Source: Psychrobacter fulvigenes (GTDB taxonomy: Bacteria > Pseudomonadota > Gammaproteobacteria > Pseudomonadales > Moraxellaceae). Taken from it: a DNA stretch of 64,000 nucleotides. Under the pieces are notes generated by a model. It was not told the origin of the DNA, did not search any database, and was given only the letters and a program-made list of their open reading frames with translations. The translations under genes and the position numbers were made by a program. Of this stretch, positions 28,738 to 35,356 are shown piece by piece. The stretch's first letter is position 1. Each line of letters starts with the position of its first letter. The stretch spans positions 1,116,001 to 1,180,000 of the forward strand of contig NZ_CAJGZP010000001.1 of the NCBI RefSeq assembly GCF_904846155.1, in the 5' to 3' direction.

Positions 28738-29050
28738 CCCCATCTGTCCTGTGACCTGAGATTTTCAACACGATAGCTGTATATCAAAGGCTATGTACTC
28801 AATATGAGCTCAAAACCTATAGCGTCGTGTTTTCTCCCCTTCGGTGGATAAGGCATCGTTTGTCCTTACCGCTCTCCAGATTTGTTATGCGGTGATATAG
28901 TTTATCGCGTCAGCAGATAAACATAGCAGGCATGTGTCTTTCAGTCCTTTTACCTGAGCGATTGGCAGGGTGGATGCGCCTTCGGTGGTTGTATGACAGT
29001 ATGGATGGCGTTTAATAAACGCGCATTGCTGTCAAAAAACTCTCTCCTGA
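28738..29050 (-). promoter_or_regulatory. Tandem glycine riboswitch
   Basis: Two consecutive glycine aptamers in the gcvT leader (minus strand). Aptamer 1 (about 29050-28934) runs from GGAGAGAGTT through CACCGAAGGCGCA to CTCAGGTAAAAGGACTGAAA. Aptamer 2 (about 28880-28738) runs from GGAGAGCGGTAAGGAC through CACCGAAGGGGAGAAA to CTCAGGTCACAGGACAG. The GGAGAG, ACCGAAGG and CUCAGGU...GGAC elements are the conserved glycine-riboswitch core, and tandem arrangement before gcvT is the classic context. It lets the cell degrade glycine when it is abundant. Confidence 0.95.
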
Positions 29051-29083
29051 AAAACCCTTTTATTATGAAAGGTTCACAACCTT

Positions 29084-29113
29084 TTTACAAGTCATCTACA
29101 GGATTAATGTCAA
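29084..29113 (-). promoter_or_regulatory. Candidate sigma-70 promoter for the gcv transcript
   Basis: Minus strand TTGACA (29113-29108, perfect -35) and TGTAAA (29089-29084, 4 of 6 for -10), 18 bases apart. Transcription would start about 30 bases before the first aptamer, as expected for a riboswitch leader. Confidence 0.6.
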
Positions 29114-29279
29114 TAATTTTATAAAAAGCCACTAAACCACGGGTTTTAACCGTTAATGAGACTAAGTGTAGCGATAATCTCAATAACGATAGTAGCAAGA
29201 ATCTTAGCCAGTATGACTGATTATTAACGGTAGCAGCCATAGAGCAAGAGAGTATGAAAGGGTAAGCTTGTATAGTAAG

Positions 29280-29426
29280 TTATAACCAAATGCTACTCTC
29301 AACTATTCTACAATTATTGGTGTAGGCTGGTGCTTTTAGCCCAGCATTTTGCTTATGTAAAGTTTCAAAGCTGGGCTGAAAGCACCAGCCTACGATAGTT
29401 CATACTAAGTTGAGAGTCAGGTATAA
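29280..29426. repeat. Long inverted repeat, about 147 bp
   Basis: The two halves pair over some 60 bases: inner arms GTAGGCTGGTGCTTTTAGCC and GGCTGAAAGCACCAGCCTAC differ at one position, and outer arms contain CTCTCAACT and AGTTGAGAG, bounded by TTATA and TATAA. The end sequence TACGATAGTTCATACTAAGTT partly recurs at 48784-48803. It fits a MITE or a strong cruciform element between the gcv promoter and ycgL. Confidence 0.7.
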
Positions 29427-29559
29427 CTAAATGTCACTATAGATAGTACAGTAAACCGTGCTAGGCTTAGTATCTCGTTATGTTCGAGTTGTTTTTAAGT
29501 GTTTTGAAAGACTGTTATAATCCACATTTTTTAATTCTTAGTATGAGATAGGGTGCCTT

Positions 29560-29880
29560 ATGCATTGTGATATTTATAAATTTCCCAAACATGACGACAT
29601 GTATGTGTACATCGCTCGTCCTGACTATCCTGATGATACCGAGGACATTAAAGATTGGTTAGGTGTGTTGCCAAAAGATTTTCGAGCAGGGCTTGGAGTT
29701 AGCAAGTTTGTCATGCATTTAGACCTTACAGAGACTACCAAGCTTGCGCGCGTTGACAAGGAAGAGGTGTTGGCAAAATTACAATCACAAGGTTATTTCG
29801 TCCAAATGCCACCGCAGGATGTCATGCGCCGACAGGCTGAGCTACGTGCTCGTGAAGCTCAAGATAATATTTACGACTGA
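29560..29880 (+). CDS. YcgL domain-containing protein
   Basis: A 106-residue soluble protein with the YcgL fold: N-terminal CDIYKFPKHDDMYVYIARPDY, then FVMHLDLTETTKLARVDKEEVLAKLQSQGYFVQMPP, which is the family's core pattern (strand, Lys-Leu-Ala-Arg-x-D helix, QGYxxQxPP). The C-terminus is a charged helix. YcgL proteins are widespread in gammaproteobacteria and often linked to rnd, but their function is not established. ATG 29560 has an AGGGTG ribosome-binding site. It stands alone here. Confidence 0.85.
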   Translation: MHCDIYKFPKHDDMYVYIARPDYPDDTEDIKDWLGVLPKDFRAGLGVSKFVMHLDLTETTKLARVDKEEVLAKLQSQGYFVQMPPQDVMRRQAELRAREAQDNIYD

Positions 29881-30188
29881 TTATGAGTAGAGTCATGCTT
29901 CACAACACTAAACCGCTACTAGTGAAGGGAGCGTGGCAGAGGTGATTGATAGTTGAGTCTGTATAAAACGGCTACCAAAAGCCCACGTAAAAAAGCCTCT
30001 CGATAAAAGGTGAATATGCCTTTTACTATAAAGTCGTGATAAACTAGCTACTTATCAAGCGTGCACGTTCAGCGTTATCTAGCAACCTTAACCCATCAAA
30101 GTTAAACCTTGTTGGATGCTCGGATGACTGACTTGCTAAGCCATATCAATGTCGCGCGCGACCTATAAACGCAGGTGTTTAAACACGC
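29881..30188. other. Intergenic region between ycgL and membrane-protein gene
   Basis: 308 bases. A small hairpin AAAAGG (30005-30010) / CCTTTT (30019-30024) could end the ycgL transcript weakly. No repeat family or RNA gene recognised. The promoter of the next gene should lie here. Confidence 0.35.
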
Positions 30189-30983
30189 ATGGACTGGTTA
30201 AAAAGTATTTTACAAAGCTTACCCCTAGATAAAATCAGTGACCTTCTCGGTGAGATCGTCATTTGGTGGAGTCAGATGGTAAAGGGTGTGCCGCCCGAAG
30301 ATCTCCCAATGTATGCTTACCTTGGTGGCAGCGTTATAGTGCTGATTCTATGGATACTGGTTGCCCGCATGCTACCACGCCCATTGGGCGGTATGAGCTG
30401 GATGGTGATATTTGCCGTCTTACTTGCCCCAGGCACAGCGCTCGGTGATCCCAGTCAAATAGCACCAGCCAGTATCAGTGTTGTCTATGCGATTATGATG
30501 AAAGACATTGCTGGGGCGGTTGCCAACTCTTTACCCATTTTGGTGGTATTGGTCGTCGGGTTATTTGTTGGTTTTGTCTGGCAGCTTATCCGCGGGGCAT
30601 TTGAATCAAGCCTGGACAAGGCGCGTCGCAGTACTGAGGAAGATGCGCAAGCAAATATGCAACTGGCGACAGGGAATTATTTAGGAAAAGAAACTGCTTT
30701 AGAAGAAAAAAGCTCAGAAAAAAAGAGTGGTAAGCACTTGGTAGAAGAAGTCTTGGCAGCTAAAAACTCAAAAATGAAAGCGCCACCAGAGAGTAGCCAG
30801 CTAACCAAGCAGGAGTCTGAAGTAAGTTTGCAGAAGCCAAGCTCCGTTGATAGCAAGGCTGATTTGGCGTCACCAATTGCCCTAGAAAAACCAACCGAGC
30901 CTGTTGGTAAAGCGCTTGATGAACCTATTGATACTACTAACACCACCACACCTGTTAAAGAAGTAACTGATAAAAAGCTGTAA
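30189..30983 (+). CDS. Hypothetical membrane protein with charged C-terminal tail
   Basis: I do not recognise the family. The 264-residue protein has three hydrophobic segments (about residues 42-62, 68-85 and 112-137) and then a long hydrophilic, Lys/Glu/Ser/Pro-rich tail (about 145-264) with no membrane segment. This could be an inner-membrane protein with a cytoplasmic disordered tail. An IS630-type element begins 22 bases after its stop codon, and a hairpin terminator that may once have followed this gene lies beyond the element. Coding is supported by length and codon pattern. Confidence 0.65.
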   Translation: MDWLKSILQSLPLDKISDLLGEIVIWWSQMVKGVPPEDLPMYAYLGGSVIVLILWILVARMLPRPLGGMSWMVIFAVLLAPGTALGDPSQIAPASISVVYAIMMKDIAGAVANSLPILVVLVVGLFVGFVWQLIRGAFESSLDKARRSTEEDAQANMQLATGNYLGKETALEEKSSEKKSGKHLVEEVLAAKNSKMKAPPESSQLTKQESEVSLQKPSSVDSKADLASPIALEKPTEPVGKALDEPIDTTNTTTPVKEVTDKKL

Positions 30984-31039
30984 TCTATACGCTTACGCTA
31001 TAGTTATACCAAACCCAAAATATATAGTATAATCCACTT

Positions 31040-31525
31040 ATGACTATACCAATACATAACCTAGAAGACCATGACTTTGGCAAACACTCAAAGACTGAGC
31101 GCAATCCCAGAGCCCGACTACGCCTGCTCATCTTATACCAATATAGTATAGGCAAAGCCACCAACGATATTGCCAAAGACCTCTGCATACATCCTGAAAC
31201 TGCCAGATGGACGTTGAAGCGATACTATGAACGAGGACTTGAAAGTCTCTACGATCGTCATCGTCGAGGTCGTCGCAGCAAATTGGCAGAAGCAGACACA
31301 GCCGCTTTTAAAGCCATGATAGTCTCTGAACAAGAAAAGCGCGCTGGCGGTCGTCTAACCGGCAAAGACATTCAGCAATTGGCTAAAGAACACTACAACG
31401 CTCACTACACCGTTAACGGTATCTACGAGCTACTCAAGCGTATTGATATGAGTTGGATAAGTGCTCGTAGTCAGCATCCAAAAGCCGACCCACAAGCTCA
31501 AGACGCTTTTAAAAAAACTTTATAG
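31040..31525 (+). CDS. IS630 transposase, N-terminal frame
   Basis: 161 residues with a helix-turn-helix DNA-binding region (YSIGKATNDIAKDLCIHPETARWTLKRYYERG) and a winged-helix continuation (HYNAHYTVNGIYELLKRIDMSW), typical for the IS630 N-terminal half. The frame ends at TAG 31523 just after an A7 run (31511-31517). The downstream frame is shifted by -1 and continues the protein, so full-length transposase needs frameshifting or transcript slippage at the A7. This arrangement is common in IS630 elements and does not by itself mean the gene is dead. Confidence 0.85.
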   Translation: MTIPIHNLEDHDFGKHSKTERNPRARLRLLILYQYSIGKATNDIAKDLCIHPETARWTLKRYYERGLESLYDRHRRGRRSKLAEADTAAFKAMIVSEQEKRAGGRLTGKDIQQLAKEHYNAHYTVNGIYELLKRIDMSWISARSQHPKADPQAQDAFKKTL

Positions 31526-32076
31526 CACAGGTTAAGGCGTCACTGCCTACTGATGTGAGCCTAGATCAAGTGGACATCTGGTTTCAAGATGAAACTCGAA
31601 TAGGACAACAAGGCTCATTGACCAGAGTTTGGCATTACCGCGGTGGGCGACCTCGACTGATCAAGCAGCAACAGTTTCATTCCGCTTATCTGTTTGGTGC
31701 CTTTTGTCCAGCGACAAAGAAGGCTGTCGGCTTAGTACTGCCTTTCGTTAATAAACACACCATGTTATTGCATATGCAAGAGATTAGTAAAGCCGTTCCA
31801 AAAGGACGTCATGCGGTGGTGGTGATGGATGGCGCATTATGGCATCCACCAAGCTTGAATCAGGCTAATGTCACTATGCTTAAACTACCGCCTTATTCAC
31901 CTGAGCTTAATCCCTCTGAGAGAGTATGGCAGTACCTTAAGCAAAATGAGCTATCTAATCGTTGTTATGACAGTTATGAGGCTATTGTCGATGCCGCATG
32001 CTTGGCTTGGAATAATCTACTTAAACAGCCACAAAGGATTCGGTCTTTAACTACTCGTACCTGGGCGCAACTTTAA
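31513..32076 (+). CDS. IS630 transposase, catalytic DDE frame
   Basis: The -1 frame is open from 31513 (a stop at 31510 closes it upstream); a GTG at 31555 gives a 173-residue product if started independently. The DDE triad looks intact: first Asp in WFQDETRIG, second in VVVMDGALWH, Glu in LNPSERVWQYLK. These are the standard IS630/Tc1-mariner positions. Joined to the upstream frame through the A7 slip it would give about 345 residues, the usual IS630 length. Confidence 0.85.
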   Translation, partial: KNFIAQVKASLPTDVSLDQVDIWFQDETRIGQQGSLTRVWHYRGGRPRLIKQQQFHSAYLFGAFCPATKKAVGLVLPFVNKHTMLLHMQEISKAVPKGRHAVVVMDGALWHPPSLNQANVTMLKLPPYSPELNPSERVWQYLKQNELSNRCYDSYEAIVDAACLAWNNLLKQPQRIRSLTTRTWAQL

Positions 32077-32103
32077 TTGTTGGGTTTGGTATTATATAAA
32101 GAT

Positions 32104-32130
32104 AAAAGACACCTATGAGTGTCTTTTTTT
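32104..32130 (+). terminator. Hairpin terminator beyond the IS630 element
   Basis: AAAAGACAC pairs with GTGTCTTTT around a short loop, followed by TTTTATGG. It begins 11 bases after the IS end. It is plausibly the original terminator of the membrane-protein gene at 30189, separated from it by the insertion. Confidence 0.65.
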
Positions 32131-32303
32131 ATGGCAATACGCTAACTTAAAGTCATTGAAAATATTTAAGATTTGTTAGAACGCGCTCTAGTTAACTGCG
32201 AACGCATAAGTATTTTGGCATTCAGTAGGGCTGTGCTAACCTAAACCATCATTTTTTGTATTGATCCTCTATACCTTCTAATAATACTGATTGAGACTTA
32301 ACC

Positions 32304-33170
32304 ATGAGTACTGAAAATAACATCGCAAAACCAAGCTTTACGGGTACAGATAGCTATATTGCCACTGATGATCTGCAACTGGCAGTCAACGCGGCGATGA
32401 CGCTACAAAAGCCACTGCTGATCAAAGGTGAGCCAGGCACAGGCAAGACCTTATTGGCAGAGGAGGTGGCCGCAAGTTTAGGTATGCCGCTGATTACCTG
32501 GCATATCAAATCCACGACCAAAGCTGAACAAGGGCTGTACGAGTACGATGCAGTATCGCGCTTGCGGGATTCGCAGTTGGGCGATGATAAGGTCTATGAG
32601 ATTGGCAACTACATCAAACCTGGTAAGCTTTGGGAAGCCTTTACCAGTGATCAGCGCAGTGTGCTCCTGATTGATGAAGTGGATAAAGCAGATATCGAGT
32701 TCCCTAATGACCTGCTGCATGAGCTCGATAAAATGTCTTTTTACGTTTACGAGACTGGTGAGACTATTACTGCCGAGCAGCGCCCAGTCGTGATTATTAC
32801 TTCAAACAATGAAAAAGAGCTGCCAGATGCATTTTTGCGTCGCTGTTTTTTCCATTATATTGACTTCCCTGATGAGCATACCATGCGTCAAATCATTGAC
32901 GTGCATTTCCCTAATATTCAAGAAAAACTGGTCAATGATGCGCTCGATATTTTCTATAAGTTACGCAATATTCAAGGGCTTAAAAAGCCACCATCAACCT
33001 CAGAGTTGGTTGATTGGTTAACCTTATTACTCGCTGATGATATGGCACAAGAAGAGTTGGAAGAGAACTTACGCGGTGAAAAGTCTATTCCGCCATTGTA
33101 TGGTGCGCTGCTGAAAAACGAAGCCGATGTCAACTTATTACAGCGTTTTGCCAATATGATGCGTCGTTAA
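32304..33170 (+). CDS. MoxR-type AAA+ ATPase
   Basis: 288-residue AAA+ ATPase: Walker A GEPGTGKT at residues 42-49, Walker B SVLLIDEVDKAD, sensor-1 VVIITSNNEKELPDAFLRRC with the arginine finger region. This matches the MoxR group, which is usually encoded beside VWA-domain proteins and acts as a chaperone-like remodeller of target complexes. The VWA partner gene follows 11 bases later. The ATG start lacks a strong ribosome-binding site. The cellular target is unknown. Confidence 0.92.
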   Translation: MSTENNIAKPSFTGTDSYIATDDLQLAVNAAMTLQKPLLIKGEPGTGKTLLAEEVAASLGMPLITWHIKSTTKAEQGLYEYDAVSRLRDSQLGDDKVYEIGNYIKPGKLWEAFTSDQRSVLLIDEVDKADIEFPNDLLHELDKMSFYVYETGETITAEQRPVVIITSNNEKELPDAFLRRCFFHYIDFPDEHTMRQIIDVHFPNIQEKLVNDALDIFYKLRNIQGLKKPPSTSELVDWLTLLLADDMAQEELEENLRGEKSIPPLYGALLKNEADVNLLQRFANMMRR

Positions 33171-33181
33171 GGTTAAACACT

Positions 33182-34414
33182 ATGTTTATCAAACTATTCT
33201 ATACCTTACGTACTTACGGCGTGCCTGTTAGTACGCGCGAGCTGCTTGATTTAAATGCTGCGCTTGAGCAGGGTTTGATGATGCAGCCACATCCTGAATA
33301 TCCAGATGACCCAGAGCTGCGCGATTTTGCCAGTCGGGAAGATATGTATCGGCTCATTCGTTTGTGCATGGTCAAGGACGAACGCCACTTTGATAAATTT
33401 GATCGGGCGATGGCCGATTACTTCGAGGGAATCGACAGTTTAGACATCGATGAGCTGATGGCAAAGCTCACTGATATTCCACAAGAGTGGCTCGACTTAA
33501 AGCTAGATCCGAGAAATCTAACAGAGGAGCAGCGGCGACTGCTAAAAAAGTACGGTTCGCTTGAAGAGTTGATGAAAGCTTTAGAAGAGCGTCTCAAAGA
33601 GCAAAAAGAGCGTCATCAAGGGGGCAGTAAGTGGGTTGGCACAGGTGGCACCTCGCCGTTTGGCGCTTATGGCGATCACCCAGAAGGTGTACGCGTGGGT
33701 GGAGAGTCACGTAAACGCAGCGCAGTCAAAGTCTGGGAGCAGCGTAAATACCGTAATCTTGACGATGATAATCTGCTTGGCACCCGACAAATTCAAATGG
33801 CACTGCGTAATCTGCGCCAATTTGCACGCACAGGTAGCGCTGATGAGCTAGATATACATGAGACCATCAAGCGTACTGCCAAAAAGGGTGTACTCGATAT
33901 TCATATGCAGGCTGAGCGCCGTAACCGTGTCAAAGTCCTGATGCTATTTGATGTGGGCGGTAGTATGGATGTCCATATAGAATCGTTAGAAAAGCTGTTT
34001 TCTGCTGCTAAAAATGAGTTTAAAACACTTGAGTTTTTCTACTTTCATAACTGTCTTTACGATTATGTTTGGAAGGATAATAATCGTCGTCATAGTGCGC
34101 CTATGCCAACGTTTGAGCTGCTAAATAAATATGGCCGTGAGTATCGAGTAATCTTCGTAGGTGATGCATCGATGTCGCCTTACGAGCTATTTTCAGTCGG
34201 TGGTAGTGTTGAGTATATGAACAAAGAGGCTGGCGTAGTGTGGCTAAAGCGCGTCCTTGATCATTTTGACAAGGTCGCTTGGCTAAATCCTGAAAACCAA
34301 GCTTATTGGCATTATACTCAGACGATCGTCGAGATAAAAAAGTTGGTTGATAATCACATGTATCCGATGACATTACATGGGATAGAAGACATGACAGCCT
34401 ATTTAGCACGCTAG
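33182..34414 (+). CDS. VWA domain-containing protein, CoxE-like
   Basis: 410-residue partner of the MoxR-type ATPase. The N-terminal half is helical and charged; the C-terminal VWA fold contains VLMLFDVGGSMDVHIESLEKLF, a MIDAS-like motif in which the usual D-x-S-x-S reads D-V-G-G-S, a variation common in CoxE-like proteins. A Gly/Ser-rich linker (about 140-165) separates the parts. ATG 33182 follows AAGG. With moxR it forms a two-gene operon ending in a strong terminator. Function of such pairs outside CO-dehydrogenase maturation is generally unresolved. Confidence 0.9.
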   Translation: MFIKLFYTLRTYGVPVSTRELLDLNAALEQGLMMQPHPEYPDDPELRDFASREDMYRLIRLCMVKDERHFDKFDRAMADYFEGIDSLDIDELMAKLTDIPQEWLDLKLDPRNLTEEQRRLLKKYGSLEELMKALEERLKEQKERHQGGSKWVGTGGTSPFGAYGDHPEGVRVGGESRKRSAVKVWEQRKYRNLDDDNLLGTRQIQMALRNLRQFARTGSADELDIHETIKRTAKKGVLDIHMQAERRNRVKVLMLFDVGGSMDVHIESLEKLFSAAKNEFKTLEFFYFHNCLYDYVWKDNNRRHSAPMPTFELLNKYGREYRVIFVGDASMSPYELFSVGGSVEYMNKEAGVVWLKRVLDHFDKVAWLNPENQAYWHYTQTIVEIKKLVDNHMYPMTLHGIEDMTAYLAR

Positions 34415-34482
34415 TTGTTAGTCGATACTGAATAACCATGCGCTGGTATATTTGTGCGAGTGCTCTGAGTTTATTTAACATA

Positions 34483-34520
34483 AAAAAGCAGCCACTATTG
34501 ATATAGTGGCTGTTTTTTTA
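34483..34520 (+). terminator. Terminator of the moxR-VWA operon
   Basis: AGCAGCCACTA pairs with TAGTGGCTGTT (core 9 bp CAGCCACTA/TAGTGGCTG), preceded by AAAAAA and followed by TTTTTTA. Confidence 0.85.
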
Positions 34521-34526
34521 TTAGCT

Positions 34527-34632
34527 TATACCAAGCCCAAAAAGTACGATTAACTTTGTCAAACTTGCTAAGTCTACTAGGAGTAGTACTTGCAAAAGTT
34601 TTCCGCTTAATCTAACTTTTGGGAATGGTATT
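34527..34632. repeat. MITE-like repeat with IS630-type ends, about 106 bp (copy a)
   Basis: Starts TATACCAAGCCCAAAAAGT and ends with the complement of ATACCATTCCCAAAAGTT. The interior matches the element at 39805-39911 (for example the stretch around CTACTAGG-GTAGTACTTG). The ends resemble those of the IS630 element at 31005, which could mobilise it. Confidence 0.8.
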
Positions 34633-35356
34633 ATTTGACCTAAAGACATATATAAATAAGAGTCAAAATAATTTGTACCAACCATTCTGGTCGCGCAGGT
34701 GTTACAAGAATGTCTATCAATAATCCTATCGTTAAGTCTTGATAGCAATCATGACTAGACTTGCAGGAGCTTAATTCAACACTGGTTTTTTATGAACTTA
34801 ATTCGATTTATATTATTTGAATTTATAGATTGAAAGTTGAATGATATCTTAAGATATTCATACTTTCTAAAAGTCCATAACTATGGAAGATACGAGTTAC
34901 TTAAGTTAAATCCTAATGATGGTTTTATAAGTTACTGTAATATATAGTGTTTTTAGTAATAACTGTGGTGAGGGGTTGCTATTTAAGCAGAGTTATTATC
35001 TATATTTATCTGTTATTCATATGATAAATGACTATTATTAACCAAAAATCATGCATAGAGCATAAAAAGAAAATAGTAAATTTAATCGAAAAAAATCGAT
35101 AGATATATGACGAACGGTTGTTAATGGCTGCTGAACGGTGTTGTCTGTTTTCATAAATATCCTGTAATATGAATATATATAGAGAGGTAGGCGAATTTAA
35201 ACAAGATGCTGCATTTTTTAAACCTTAATAAGAATTATATTGAAGCTTAGAGTTTCAAATCATCTAAGCTTACAGCTCGTTTCATATCGTAATTTTGACT
35301 CTCTATATCATAGGTTTTTGATTTGGATCTAATAGATCTATACTGGAGTATATGTT
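34633..35356. other. AT-rich upstream region of the adhesin gene
   Basis: About 720 bases without a convincing gene; base composition is markedly more AT-rich than the neighbours. It holds a hairpin at 35243-35271 and the adhesin ribosome-binding site (TGGAG at 35344-35348). It could carry a long leader or several regulator sites. No RNA gene recognised. Confidence 0.4.
35243..35271 (+). promoter_or_regulatory. Hairpin upstream of the adhesin gene
   Basis: Perfect 9-bp arms AAGCTTAGA (35243-35251) and TCTAAGCTT (35263-35271) around an 11-base loop, about 85 bases before the adhesin start. No T-run follows, so it is more likely a leader structure or operator than a terminator. Confidence 0.4.

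Larger units (their letters stand above)
31005..32093 (+). mobile_element. IS630-family insertion sequence, about 1.09 kb
   Basis: Bounded by inverted ends ATACCAAACCCAA (31006-31018) and its complement TTGGGTTTGGTAT (32080-32092), with TA at the borders as expected for TA-targeting IS630 elements. It carries two overlapping frames that together make a DDE transposase. The same terminal sequence is seen at the ends of three short repeats in this window (34527, 39805, 55957). Confidence 0.88.
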
